A stretch of DNA of 64,000 nucleotides from Cordia subcordata (Eukaryota; Streptophyta; Magnoliopsida; Boraginales; Cordiaceae), in NCBI GenBank assembly GCA_028554755.1, contig JAPTOF010000007.1, positions 16,291,001 to 16,355,000 on the forward strand, in the 5' to 3' direction. Below are positions 9,863 to 21,109 of the stretch, one piece after another. A program made the translations under genes and the position numbers. Numbering within the stretch: the first letter of the stretch is position 1; each line of letters starts with the position of its first letter. Below the pieces are notes generated by a model. It was not told the origin of the DNA and ran no database searches. It worked only from the letters and a program-made list of their open reading frames with translations.

Positions 9863-9880
9863 TCCCAGGCAACGGCGCCA
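9863..9880 (-). promoter_or_regulatory. Primer-binding site for tRNA-Asp, element A
   Basis: Six bases inside the 5' LTR the sense strand reads TGGCGCCGTTGCCTGGGA, complementary (one mismatch expected) to the 3' end of plant tRNA-Asp. This is the usual primer of Athila elements. Element B has the same site at 43,541-43,558 and D2 a decayed one near 56,120-56,139. Confidence 0.88.
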
Positions 9881-9886
9881 AGAACT

Positions 9887-12800
9887 TGGTGTCGTCTTTC
9901 GAGTGCAAGCTCTCAAAGACCCACAAGCGTACGGATCGTGCAATATAGTGTAAACAAGTGCGGGTGTCGAACCATAGGGAGGCGTGAATAATGTAGGTGA
10001 ATTCTATGCTTGGTGTTCTAGAAAGTGCCAAAAAAGAAAGATCTAAACTAGACATATTTTTTTTTTGGGGTTTAGGATTATCGAGAGCTCTAGGTAAAGG
10101 AAATAAAACTAAACTATGAATATAAAAAAAAAAATGGGAACACAAGTTGGTCAAGAGGGAGCTAACAATTGAGAAGGGGTTAGGGTGACTTCGACTTATG
10201 TATGGGTAATTCTATACTCAAATGCTATGGGATTAAGGGATGATGGCTAACTATCATGAGTGCTCTTAACTAGGTTGCTAGTTAGTGTCCTAATTTCCCC
10301 CTAGGACTCGGTGCGGGTCCGTCCCTAGGCGGCGCCTCCTAGAGCTACGGTGTGGTCCTTATGACCTAGGGCCTCAGGAGTGACTAACTAACTTCCTAGG
10401 TGGCTTAGAATGAACCTACCTTAGTACCTAAACCTTTGGCTGGATTTAAAGCCAAGACCTAGTGTTGCTAAGGTCGACTAAACCTATTCGAAAAATTATT
10501 GGCTGGATTTAAAGCCAAAGGAGACTCGGCCTAGACCAGCCTTAAGTTATACTTCGTCATTCTAAGGTCACTACAGCAGGATTTGACTTGCTAATGCGTT
10601 CATACATGTTCAAGGCCAAGGTGTGCGTGAATAATGGAACCTATTCAACTACCAAACATCGTCATGTTCAGTTCACACCATTAGAAATAATTAACAACCA
10701 ACACGTATGCGTTATTGAAGTTATGCTTGTTACTAGGTATGCAAATATACAAATAGACATGAATAAAAGCATTACCCACTTCATAGCATGCACATATAAA
10801 CACATAGACATGATTATAACATGGATTAGATGTGTTAAGTAACAAACAAACTTCAATTTATACACATGTTACTCATCTAGGCATTTTATCAAACACTTAG
10901 ACATGAATGAGAAAATACACATTTGAACAAGACAATTTAAAACTTGTATATATATACAGCCATCGTATCCCATATCATAAGAGTATATAGTTAACCCATT
11001 ACATAAGTTAAATCACCCTTCACAAATCTACTCAATCATAATAGGAAATAGAATGAAAGAGAGATAATGAAGCTTCCCTTTCATCCTAGCTAATCTTGTA
11101 CAAAGCTTTTAAGCAAACTTGATTCCAAAATGTTTGAACCCTCCAAATCAAGCTTGGTTCGTAGTGAGGATTGTGTGAAAAGTGTGTGTGAAGTGGGTGG
11201 GATCTAGGGTTAAGTGTGTGAGAATTTTAAGTGTGAAGTGTGTGTTAATCTACCAAAAAGTCCTCTCCTTTTCTTCTGCAGAATCGGGCCCTATTTATTT
11301 GTTCTCAGCATATTGCCGGTCGACCGGCCTCTGGACCTAGCTCGACCGACTTTTTAATGATGCTCTCTGGACTGGCCGATCGACCTAGCCGGTCGACCGG
11401 CTATTTTTGGCACCTCTCTGGAGTGTCCAGTCGACTGGCTCTTTTTCCTTGGTCGTCCGGCTGACTTTCTTCCTCCATTCTTTGTCTTTTTTTTGTTGGC
11501 CTCCAGTCTTCTCTCTTAGACCCGTGCGTTTCCCATCTTCATCACCTTTCATTCTCCAATCTTGATCATAACCCAAAGTTCACCTAAATCATTGAAAACA
11601 AGTAATTAGTGTAGCAATTTGTCTCTTAAACTCGATATGCACATTTGTTTACGCTTAAGCCTATTCCTATCAAAAGCACTACACTAATGCATCATGATAC
11701 CGCTATTTGAGCACAAGCCTAAATAGCCCGCAAGTGCACGGGACGTGTGTAGTACAGTGTGTGCAAGTGCGGGGTCGAATCCATAGGGAGGCTACCTTAG
11801 TTTAGTCTCTATGTGCTCGAGTGCCTTAAACTAGCTACGTGCGTGTGTGTACTTACTTTGGGATGAAAGGGAGCTCGGAAAAAGGAAAATAAAAACTAAT
11901 CTATGGAGGAACTTAAAGGAGCCAAACTAAGGAAGGAAACACTAATAAAGAAGAAGGGGGCCTAGGGTGATTGCATTGCGCTAGACTTGGGCTATGATAA
12001 CGAATGAGGTCTATCTAAGGCTCGGGACTTCTATTGCCGTTGTGTTGATCGGGGGTTCTCCTAACCAATACTAGTGGTTTAACCCGTTAGCTGGATTTAA
12101 AGCTAAGGGCCAATCCCTCCTAGTCTACGCAATCCGTGCTTAGAACTTATCCTCTTGGCTGGATTTAAAGCCAAGGACTAGCACCTAAACACTACGTAAC
12201 ATTAAAGCTCGATTAACCAACACTAACGTGAGTGAGGGATACTCTAGTCTAGGTTAACTTATCCGCTTGGCTGGATTTAAAGCCAAGGACTAGCACCTAA
12301 ACTCGACTAAGCAAAGCATGTAACCTATTAGCTGGATTTAAAGCTAAAGCCTACTCTACTAAGCAAAGCCATGAGATTAAGCACAATCACATCACCCAAA
12401 TAAGTAGATAAGAACATTTTAAGCACAAATAACACATGCATATTCACTTAGGCATTTTAACAAACACATAGACATGTTTGATTTCCAATACATAGACATA
12501 TTGAATCATGCCATAAATTTATGTAAATAAACATGTATTAAGAGCCAAAGATCTACACAAATCCATTATTCAAAGCCCTAATCTAATATACAACAACAAT
12601 CAACCCTAAATCTAGCCTAATCTAGCAACATATTTACAAGAAATAGAGAAAGAACAAGAATAACTTCCCTAAATTCTTGCTTCCAAATCCGTACAAATCC
12701 TTCAAATCTTTGTTTAATGCTTCAATCCTAACTTGGTGTTGGGTTTAGATGGTGGTTTAGGGTGTTTTGTGAAGTGGGTAAAGGGTTAGGGTTTATTAGG

Positions 12801-13392
12801 ATTTAAGAAATAAAAGTTCCTCCCATGAAAATGAGCTCAAACGAGCTTTTTATGGATTTCTTCAGCGCACAGCCGGTCGACCTAGCCGGTCGACCGGCTC
12901 CTCTTTCTTGCTTGACCGGCTTCAATCATGATGCTCTCTGGACTGGCCGGTCGACCTAGCCGGTCGACCAGCTTCTTGAGGAACTCGACTGGCTTCAATC
13001 TTTTATTCTCTGGAGCGGCCGGTCGACCTTCTTCTAAGTCGACCGGCTGGATCAGAATGATCTCTTCTTTATTTCTTTTCTTCCGGTCTTCATCCGTTAG
13101 CTCATTTCTTCCTCGCATAAGCTTGAACCCTTCCAAAACACTGCTAAAACATGGAATATAACACTTAGTATAGTATTTATGCACCTAAATACATTATGTA
13201 CAAATATTAACAAATATGCATAAACTTTATACTAAGCGCACTCAATTATACTCTAAACACCCTTAAATATGCATGCAAAAACTAGATGCAAACATGCACA
13301 AATGACACACATCACATCATTATGAGCACTCAACATCTCTAAAATATAGGTAAATGACAATGCAAACACACACAAAATCACAACACATCAGT
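9887..13392 (-). repeat. 5' LTR of element A, split by a nested solo LTR
   Basis: Runs 9,887-11,694 and 13,320-13,392 around a family-B solo LTR; without the insertion about 1,881 bp. It carries the same TATA-like region (near 11,289-11,303), GGTCGACC cluster (11,314-11,440) and two leader hairpins (10,436-10,455 and 10,499-10,518) as the other LTR. It ends exactly at the GTTAT duplication. Confidence 0.92.
11695..13314 (-). mobile_element. Solo LTR of family B nested in the A LTR
   Basis: 1,620 bp, TG...CA, flanked by the direct duplication CATCA (11,690-11,694 and 13,315-13,319). It aligns with the LTRs at 35,820-37,383, 42,035-43,534 and 47,209-48,686. On the minus strand: a cluster of GCCGGTCGAC palindromes (12,870-13,045), a TATA-like CCATAAAAAGC (12,845-12,855), and four leader hairpins (12,087, 12,155, 12,267, 12,328). 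No internal sequence remains, so the element was removed by LTR-LTR recombination. Confidence 0.93.
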
Positions 13393-13397
13393 TATTC

Positions 13398-13929
13398 TTT
13401 TTGGCCAAATACAGATCTTGAATTTAGTGTTGATTTATCTCAAGCTGTGTAGTTTAGATTTAGTGCCCTGACTTGGTTGATGCCTTTTTTAGGTAGGACA
13501 TTCTCAGCAACATATGAACCGACTTGGACTTACTAAGTCAGTAGCCCCTTTAGTTCTAATCAAACCATGTAGTGGGTTGAGTGGAACTGACTAGTTAGTC
13601 TAGAACTTTAAGCTACTGATAGCTTGAAATTACGACTTTCACCAAGAGCCAAGATGACTCCTCACTTCTTTTAGCCTTTTATCTTCTTTTAAAGGCCAAA
13701 CCCCTTGCTTTCTTTGCTTGTAGCTATGTTTTCTTTGTCTATCATACTTGGGCTACGTATCTACAGCCTATCCCCTTGGTTTGGTTAATCATTTCTAGAG
13801 GTTGAGGCTCATTGGAGAGCTTTGAGTCATAACTCTTCTCTTTTCTTTATTTCTATTATTTCTCTGTGCCTTAATTCACCAAGACTTTGGCCTGATAAAA
13901 TTTATTCACTTCTGCTTGGTCTTTTCATA
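13398..13929. other. Unassigned sequence after element A
   Basis: Continues the sequence interrupted at 566. Translation gives only short, motif-free frames. Probably part of element Z, but nothing in the sequence identifies it. Confidence 0.25.
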
Positions 13930-14290
13930 GAATAATAAGATTGTCGATTCGCAAGATTGTCAACGCTTGTAGCCTCTGAATGATTGGAATTGTAGCTCAT
14001 CGAGGCTTGTGGTCTTCAAATGATTTGGGTTGTAGGTTGTCGAGGCTTGTAGTCGTAGATAAGTTTGAACTGTAGCTCTCTTCAAGGCTCGTGACCTTTG
14101 ACATGTTTGAGCTTTTAGCTCTATGAAAGGTCTTGGCCTTTTGATATGTTTAAGCTTTAGCTCTTTAGAGGCTTTTGGCCTTTTATATGTAGCTTTGTCG
14201 AGGCTCGTGGCCTTTTAGATCTAGCTTCGTCGAGGTTTATCGCCTTTTGATATGTTTGAGGTTTAGCTCTTTGGAGGCTTATCGCCTTTA
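13930..14290. repeat. Degenerate tandem repeat of roughly 50 bp
   Basis: Seven or so diverged repeats built around 'tgtagct..tcgaggcttgtgg' and 'tttgagctttagctctttgaggcttttggcctttt'. The unit length varies between about 45 and 60 bp and the copies are heavily mutated. It borders a second tandem repeat with a different motif. Confidence 0.6.
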
Positions 14291-14640
14291 GGCATAATCA
14301 ATGGTTAAAGACTAAGGTGGCATGACCAGATTATTGTCGAGTCCGCGATCAGAGACCAAGATGACGTGATCGATTTGTTGCTGAATCCTCGTTGTCATCA
14401 AATTCCTGGTCAAAGGCTAAGGTCTCATGACCGGTTTATTGTCAAATTCCTAGTCAAAGGCTAAGGTGGCATGATCGAGTTGTTGTCGAACTCCTGGTCA
14501 GAGGCTAAGGTGGAGTGACCAAGTGATTGTTGAACTCCCGGTTAAAGGCTAAGGTAGAGTGACCGAGTTATTGCCGAACTACCGGTCAGAGGCAAAGGTG
14601 GCGTGACCGAGTTATTGTTGAACTGTCTTATGAGATGTTC
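14291..14640. repeat. Tandem repeat of about 59 bp
   Basis: Six to seven copies of a unit containing 'ctggtcaaaggctaaggtgg' and 'catgaccgagttattgtcgaa'. Copies differ at many positions, so the array is old. No coding potential is seen. Confidence 0.75.
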
Positions 14641-15110
14641 AACATGTTTGTCTCCTTGTTTTTACGTTACTAATCTCCATGAGCTTCGTTTGCTTAATCA
14701 TGTAGAACTTTTAAAGATATGGTCAAACAGAATACAATAGCAAGTGAGCATCATGTAGTTTTAGATATTGCCGAACTTCTCTCATGATATGCAACTTGTA
14801 TGCCATAGAGTTTTGATTGAATTCTTATGGTAGAATATTGCATTCACCGAGCATACCACATTACTTCGCATTTAAAGTAGCAAGAGAGGATGTTACAACA
14901 ACTGGTCTCGATTTAGTATTACATCACTAAAATGCTCCAAGTAATGCCCAAGTAGTACTAATAATCCATCATGCATGCTTTTAGATTTTGTCCTAGACCA
15001 TGTACAATAGTCTCACACTACCACTCGTAAGCGATATTTGAAACATAATTAAATAATATTTGTATGGTGATTATTAATCGACCAACGTATGGCTTTACGG
15101 TTTAATGCCA
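14641..15110. other. No feature recognised
   Basis: AT-rich sequence with stop codons in all frames and no repeat, palindrome or retroelement motif that I recognise. Confidence 0.3.
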
Positions 15111-15600
15111 TATGATAAAATTAATTGTGTCGTACTATCATGTCTGTTGGAACTTCAAGTTGTTTGGAACGAAGATAAACAAGATAGTGAAAGATGCAGA
15201 ATATGATGGACACAGTATTTTTAACGTGGTTCAACCTTCGGCCTACGTCCAGGGGCAGATAAGAGAATTCTACTATGATAAGAACGAATACAACATACGG
15301 AGAGAGGGCTCGGGCTCGGGGGTCCTCACCCCTCACGCTCTCCTTATCCTCAAGGTCACTCGCTTTTTATCTCACCTCTCTGTTTCTTTGTCTCACTATA
15401 ATAAAATAGGTAAAGCCCATATTTATAGAATGTAAGAAACACCAAATATGGCAGCATTACGAATATGGTAATACTACACATATGGTAAAGCTAGAGATTA
15501 GGCAAGATACCAAATAAGGCAGGTCTCAAACCCTAAGGCCCTATATTCCTATGGTCAATCAGAATACGAGCCAAACCTTACAAATCTCCACCTTGGATCG
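15111..15600. other. Retroelement-like fragment with 'ttaacgtggttc' motif
   Basis: The stretch 'tttttaacgtggttcaacc...ggcctacgtcc' near 15,220-15,250, and 'acaaatctccaccttgga' near 15,580, resemble sequences repeatedly found in plant Ty1/copia-derived repeats. A TATA-like 'catatttata' is near 15,417. I cannot define termini or a target duplication, so this is only a family resemblance. Confidence 0.3.
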
Positions 15601-17220
15601 TATTCACTCTTCATCAGCCCCCTTGAACTCTACTTGCTCAAGCTGCCAAACAGCCCCACGATAGGCCTGTTACCATGCATTGCCCATACCTCCCAAGTTC
15701 CTAGCCACCTACTAGAACTTGCCCCGAAGGTATTTCTTTGGTTTCTCGCAATTGTCTCAAGATCGAACTAACATCTGCAATGCTCCGTAGCAATCTAAGC
15801 AACTTCTCTGAGCACCTACAGTATCCTCAACAGCTAATGCTTTCATTGCTCCACCTATTCCTCAGATCCGTGTTCGCAATACCAAGTCACTGAATCTCAC
15901 TAGGATTAGGACCCTTCCGCCTCATCCTCTCATCATTCAGTGTACTACCACATCCATGAGACTTGCCTGTCTCAATCTGTTGAGTCACTCTTCATCCAAC
16001 TACCTCTGGCCATCTCCTAAAGCACTCCCTGAGCTTCTACAGTAAGCTCCACCTATTTTATGGCACCGTAGTTCAAATCAACTCCAAGATATACCTTACC
16101 GTATACCACCATTTGCCTAGTCATACGTAGACTGCTCCACTTGTTACTTCACAGAACTCGTGAGCTACCTCGCTCCACCTGTTCCTCTATTCCACGATCT
16201 GTATTCAGCTACTGCTTCTCAATCTCACCTGTGGTCCAACACATCTTTACTGAAAACCCTTGGAAACTTGTTCTCCGAACACCACAGTAGAAAACCTCGT
16301 CCTCCACACATTGTTCTCTACCTCCAGTTTGTCATTCTCTAAGCGAGCAGAGCAACACATCAGCAAGACAACCATACTGAGAAGTGCCTCTAGAAGCTAT
16401 GGATGGAGATCGTACCACCTAGTAGCACATATCAATCTCAAATCTTTTGACTCATGGCAACACCAAGAAAGCTCTACTTTTCTTTGGAAGAGTTCAACCA
16501 ACTCTTTAGACAACGCTTCCAACCTATGTCCTCCTCGAGACGCGCACTAATCTTTGCATGACACCTTGTTGGAATAGTCACCGTCTTCATGAGTAGCCTA
16601 GATCACCTTGCATGTATACATCTATAAGTGATCACTACCTCTAGAAGGAACCGGCACGACTGCTCTACCAAACTAAACCCTGATTTGCTTGCCAAGACAC
16701 ACACTAACCACACATGAGTCTCTTTGTCTTTTCTGCAACACAGCATCCACTAGTCAGTCAGTCCTTCTCTCATCTATGGCCCACATGCCACAAGAGCGTA
16801 GTGTCTCATCACTTCTCCGCGATGCATACACGTGATCGTACTCATCCAAGAAGACCAACAAACGTCCATCCATCAATCTTTGCACGTTCGTACCTTTCTA
16901 AAGGTCAAAACCATCTTTGTTCACTCCAAAACACACACAACCACTTGGAATTTGGCTAAACGGGCTGCAAATTCGAACTCAGCACGTCGAAAGACTTTTG
17001 GAAACCCTGATCAACTTTGGTCAACACTCGGTCAAACACAAAATCACAGTCAAAGTCAACAAAATCCCAATAACACGTACTTTGGAGTCGAATTTCACCA
17101 AACGGAGCTCAAAATTGGATGCTACGTCTCAAAAAACGTTAGGGTAGCCCTCAATCAACTCACTTTGGGTCCAACTAAGCATTAGTCAACATGGTCAAAT
17201 TCTAGTCAATGGGGTCAAAG
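15601..17220. other. C-rich non-coding stretch, possibly remains of a non-autonomous element
   Basis: 1.6 kb with cytosine-rich plus strand and recurring 'gctccacct', 'ttcctcagatc' and 'actcgtgagc' phrases. Open frames of 80-117 codons occur on the plus strand (16,260-17,185) but lack any recognised domain and overlap each other in different frames. It directly follows the 15.1-15.6 kb retroelement-like fragment and may belong to it. Confidence 0.3.
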
Positions 17221-18632
17221 TTTCCTGGTCAAAATAGTCAAACGGGCTTGTAAACTCAGCAACGCGTGCATCCACTGGATTAAAGCCTCCTGAGCAGCCA
17301 AGATTTGTATGCTCTCTTGTTAGAGTTAATCCTTCTGTCATCTTATTCATCAGATGAAGCAAAAGAGAGCTGCTTAACACATATACTTAGAGAACATGTT
17401 TCAATGTAAATGTTAGTTTCATGAAAAGCAATTATTAAAGAAGATCAAATAAAGGTGGGTTTTTCACCAAGAGTAACAAGTAGATGGTTTTAGGAAACCC
17501 AGTATTTATCGCCTCTCGCCATCGATCCAAAATATCAGATTTTGGGTATCACTTATCATTTTGAACCAAGATTATGGAACCCCGGTCAATGGCAGTCATC
17601 ATTTTGAATTGAGATTATTGCTTCTTGCTTTGGTTATCAATGCAACACAGAGTCTAACGACTTTTGCCGCTATCATCCCGTAATCTCCAAACCCAGATTT
17701 TGTGAGGGGAATATGCATCCCTTATCCATCATAATCAAAGACTGGAGTGAACCATAGATGGATTTATGTCTTTGGCGGGTTCACTGAAATATGCCTATGT
17801 TGCTTTGTTCACCTTTATATATTCAGGGAACAGCATGCTCTTGTATGACAAAGGAGCTGCGTTGCTTGTTTGGCCCTGCGTGCTATGGAAACCAATATAT
17901 GAGCAAGCATAATAATAAAAATAAAGAAATGATCCTTGTTGTATGATTGCCATATTCTAGGAGATGGGTGTATTTGAGTATCATAAAGAAACTGTGCACA
18001 TGATTAATACTATTGCCTCTCCAGGAGCAAAACTCATTCACCACCAAAGTGCTCAGGTCCTATTTGATGTGTTGTGGATAACAAAGCCCGATCGTGCCTC
18101 GATGCTTCCCGATAATGGCTGGTTGTAGGAAGATGCTCTTCATCGTGGAAACGACACCGTTTCGATGGTATAGAGCTCGAGGCAAAGTGTTGGCTCTAAA
18201 TGATTCCACAAGCGTGGAAACAACTCTTTGGACCGAAAGCCATGGGTACCTTTTCTGAGTTAAAGCACGCCATTGTTGTTGTTTCCTTCATTAAGGCGTT
18301 TGAGAGTTGCAAAAAGGATGAGACCCCTTTCTCGCAAGAGTATATGAGATTATAAGATAAACAATTACTTTTTTGGCATCCCGACACTTCGAGAAGTGCA
18401 CGGGCATAATCTCGCTGGCTTGAATCTCTTGTAAAATGATAGAATGTCATGAGAAACTGCCTTCACCTCTTTTCGCTCTTTGTGCCTGCTCGATCATCAA
18501 ACGGGACGTTCAGCTCTATTTACGTTTTCTCCCTCCATACAAATAAGCATCAGAGAGAATGCCTAGCATACTTAGAGGAAAGAATCAGACACGAATGCCT
18601 CGCGTATGAGTAAAAAAGGGACGGAGAGGCTA
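17221..18632. other. Unassigned sequence with a possible decayed coding island
   Basis: Mostly featureless. One segment on the plus strand, about 17,961-18,128, reads as 56 codons starting MGVFEYHKETVHMIN and is preceded by a splice-acceptor-like 'attctag'; a further AG junction precedes 17,828. I do not recognise the peptide. It could be a fragment of a host gene captured or trapped here, or chance. Confidence 0.2.
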
Positions 18633-18637
18633 GTCTC

Positions 18638-18824
18638 TGTAAGAGAAGAAAACTTTCTGCATATTTTGCTGTGTAATGTATTCATTACATATAGGACAAT
18701 CATCGGTTGCTAACTAAGGTAGAAAGCAATATATATGATTCTTGCCTAATTTACATGATACAATATTGCTAAAGAATGGAAAGAATATCAATATATAGAA
18801 AAGGAAAAATATTATGCCTTATCA
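18638..18824 (-). repeat. 3' LTR of the copia element
   Basis: 187 bp, TGATAAGGC...TTACA on the minus strand. It contains a palindrome AATGTATTCATTACAT. Compared base by base by eye with 23,188-23,374, no difference was found. Confidence 0.95.
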
Positions 18825-20467
18825 CCCCCCACAAGCTGAGCGGGGGAAGCCATCGGAAGCTTGGAACGAAAAGACTCAAAACGAGGCTTAAAAAGTGGTT
18901 TGGTGAAGATGTCAGCTAGTTGATCATTGGTGCCGATGTACTGAACTGTGACTTGGCCGTTGAGAACTCGTTCGCGAACAAAATGCACATCAATTTCAAT
19001 ATGTTTACTGCGACCATGAATGATGGGATTGGTGGCCAGGTAGATTGAACTCACATTGTCGCAATAAAGGAGAGGTGGGGCTGATGTGTTGTAATCAAGA
19101 AACGCCAAGATCTCCATGACCCAAAGTATTTCAGAAGTCAGTGCAGCCATAGCTCTATATTCAGCTTCGGTACTGGATTTAGAAACAGTAGATTGTTTCT
19201 TAGAGCACCAAGAGACTAGATTGGACCCGAGAAAAATAGCAAAACCTGTAGTAGAACGTCGAGTGATAGGACATCCAGCCCATTCAGAATCAGAGTTGCT
19301 AATGAGGCGCCAAGTGGAGGCTGGAGTAACAGAAAGACCAAGAGATAACGTGCCTTTGACGTAACGAAGGACACGTTTGGCGGCCAAGAGATGCGTCGTG
19401 CGAGGATTATGCATGAATTGACATATGGAATTAACCGCGTAAGATATGTCTGGACGAGTCATAGTGAGATATTGTAAAGCTCCCACCAACTGACGAAACT
19501 CCGTAGGATTGGAAAGAGGTTCACCATCATCGTTGTTTAGGCGTTCGCCTGCCATTGGTGTAGCTACGGGCTTAACACCTTTCAAGCCATACTGTTGAAG
19601 GAGATTAAGAGCATATTTTGTCTGTGTCAAGACTATGCCCGGTGAAGAGTGATGAACCTCCATGCCTAGAAAAAAATGTAAGGGTCCTAAATCCTTCATA
19701 TCAAAGACAGAAGACAGATGAGTAATGAAATTCGATATATGTGTCTGTGAGCTTCCAGTAAGGATAATGTCGTCAACATATATTAACAGGATGAGGACAT
19801 GACCATCTTGTCTTCGATAAAATAAGAAGGCATCATGGTGAGATGTATGAAATCCACAAGACAAAAGATGAGAGTTGAATTTGTGATACCAGGCACGTGG
19901 CGCTTGCTTGAGGCCGTACAAAGATTTGTGTAATTTGCACACATAATCAGGATGCTCAGAATTGATAAAGCCTTGAGGTTGATGCATGAAGACAGATTCT
20001 GCAAGATCACCATGCAAAAAGGCATTTTTGACATCTAACTGTCGCAAACACCATCCATTAGTAACAGCCAAGGTTAAGAAAATCCGAATGGTACCTGGGC
20101 GAACCACTGGACTAAATGTGTCTCCAAAGTCTCTGCCTGGTTGTTGATTGTATCCCTTGGCAACTAGTCTGGCTTTATAACGTTCAATAGAGCCATCCAC
20201 TTTTTGTTTGATTTTATAAACCCAACGACAGCCAATGATATTCATGTGAGGGTCAGGAGGCACCAAGGACCATGTATTGTTTTTTATGAGAGAATTGAAT
20301 TCTTCCGTCATCGCGGCATGCCATAGAGGATCCTTTTGTGCTTGGGTAAAGCATGTAGGTTCAGATGGGATAGAGTGTATAGCGGATAATAGCGGTAATG
20401 GGATTGGATGTTTGGTGGAGAACAAAGCTTTTGGTCGTCGGGTGCCATCCATACTTCTAGTAACCAT
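18812..20467 (-). CDS. Copia reverse transcriptase and RNase H
   Basis: 551 open codons on the minus strand. RT begins with ALWHAAMTEEFNSL-like sequence (here DPLWHAAMTEEFNSLIKNN), then CRWVYKIKQK, QLDVKNAFLHGDL with the first catalytic aspartate, YGLKQAPRAWY and the YVDD box (near 19,769-19,784). RNase H follows with SDSEWAG, STTGFAIFLG and SSTEAEYRAMA. It ends at 18,812, within the 3' LTR, which is common in compact copia elements. Upstream, the same frame continues to 21,109 across one in-frame TAA at 20,597-20,599. Confidence 0.93.
   Translation of the reverse strand: MVTRSMDGTRRPKALFSTKHPIPLPLLSAIHSIPSEPTCFTQAQKDPLWHAAMTEEFNSLIKNNTWSLVPPDPHMNIIGCRWVYKIKQKVDGSIERYKARLVAKGYNQQPGRDFGDTFSPVVRPGTIRIFLTLAVTNGWCLRQLDVKNAFLHGDLAESVFMHQPQGFINSEHPDYVCKLHKSLYGLKQAPRAWYHKFNSHLLSCGFHTSHHDAFLFYRRQDGHVLILLIYVDDIILTGSSQTHISNFITHLSSVFDMKDLGPLHFFLGMEVHHSSPGIVLTQTKYALNLLQQYGLKGVKPVATPMAGERLNNDDGEPLSNPTEFRQLVGALQYLTMTRPDISYAVNSICQFMHNPRTTHLLAAKRVLRYVKGTLSLGLSVTPASTWRLISNSDSEWAGCPITRRSTTGFAIFLGSNLVSWCSKKQSTVSKSSTEAEYRAMAALTSEILWVMEILAFLDYNTSAPPLLYCDNVSSIYLATNPIIHGRSKHIEIDVHFVRERVLNGQVTVQYIGTNDQLADIFTKPLFKPRFESFRSKLPMASPAQLVGGDKA
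18825..18845 (-). promoter_or_regulatory. Polypurine tract of the copia element
   Basis: On the minus strand AGCTTGTGGGGGG abuts the 3' LTR, a typical copia plus-strand primer. It overlaps the region just past the pol stop at 18,812 only on the LTR side; the stop codon lies within the LTR. Confidence 0.8.
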
Positions 20468-20596
20468 CGTATGAGTGCGCGGTACAAGTGTATGGGTTTG
20501 ATTATTGTCACTGTTATTGTATGCAGGAGAATGTTCGAAGGGTAGCTCAATGTGTATGGGTATAGGGGGTAGGTTATCGGTTGGTTCAATGAGGAT

Positions 20597-21109
20597 TTAA
20601 TAGTCATTATGAAGATTAGAATTTGGAACATGTGACGTTAGAGGAGAGGAGGAGATGTCATCGGTGGAAGGTAAAGATGGGGAATTTTGTGATGGCTTGG
20701 GTAAGAAAGGTGCTTTATCAATGGTTGAAGAAGGATTAGGTGAGTGCAAAGGAGGGAAAGACGGTGAGGGAAAGGTTGAAGGAGACATACGAGAGATGCA
20801 TTGCTGTAATAGGGAGGAAGGAAATTTTGAAAGACGAAAGACTGGAGCTGATGATGAGGAGTGTTCCGTGGCCTGCCCAAATGAAGGAAGAAAAGTTGTC
20901 TCATCAAAACAAACATGACGGGAGATTATGATTTTGCCTGTCACTGGATTGAAGCATTTGTAGCCCTTGTGATCTTTGCTATAGCCAAGAAAAACACACT
21001 TACAACTCTTGTAAGACAATTTATTGCGCCCAAATGGAGTTAAGCATGGGTAACATACTGATCCAAAGACACAAAGATTATCATATCGTGATTTAAAACT
21101 ATAGAACAA
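20597..21109 (-). pseudogene. Copia integrase C-terminus and linker to RT
   Basis: 170 open codons: the conserved post-core block FGSVCYPCLTPFGRNKL, KCVFLGYSKDHKGYKCF and the SRHVCFDE motif, followed by a serine/proline-rich linker. It is shifted one base relative to the integrase core (shift near 21,125-21,145, just after INRLP) and ends at a TAA at 20,597; the RT frame continues beyond that stop without shift. Confidence 0.88.

Larger units (their letters stand above)
572..13392 (-). mobile_element. Full-length Athila-type Ty3/gypsy retrotransposon (element A)
   Basis: A complete minus-strand LTR retrotransposon: LTRs at both ends begin TG and end CA, and the 5-bp target duplication GTTAT flanks it at 567-571 and 13,393-13,397. 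In sense order come the 5' LTR, a tRNA-Asp primer-binding site, gag, aspartic protease, reverse transcriptase, RNase H, integrase with GPY/F module, a 1.4 kb non-coding 3' region, polypurine tract and 3' LTR. The Athila lineage is indicated by RT and integrase motifs, the primer type and LTR length. The coding region carries several in-frame stops and at least two frameshifts, so the copy is not autonomous. A family-B solo LTR sits inside its 5' LTR. Confidence 0.95.

Noticed and set aside
9863..9880. Sequence matching part of tRNA-Asp
   Set aside because: Only the 18 bases of the acceptor/TpsiC side are present, next to an LTR: it is a primer-binding site, not a tRNA gene.
12882..13184. 100-codon open frame repeated in similar form at 37,047 and 47,339
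   Set aside because: It crosses the GGTCGAC cluster and promoter of B LTRs; similarity between copies is that of the LTR, and the length differs with repeat number.
14291..14640. Regularly spaced repeats considered as a CRISPR array
   Set aside because: There are no unique spacers; whole units repeat in tandem and the context is a plant genome.
20655..20918. Plus-strand frames opposite the copia gag-pol
   Set aside because: Antisense shadows of a recognised coding region with no independent motif.
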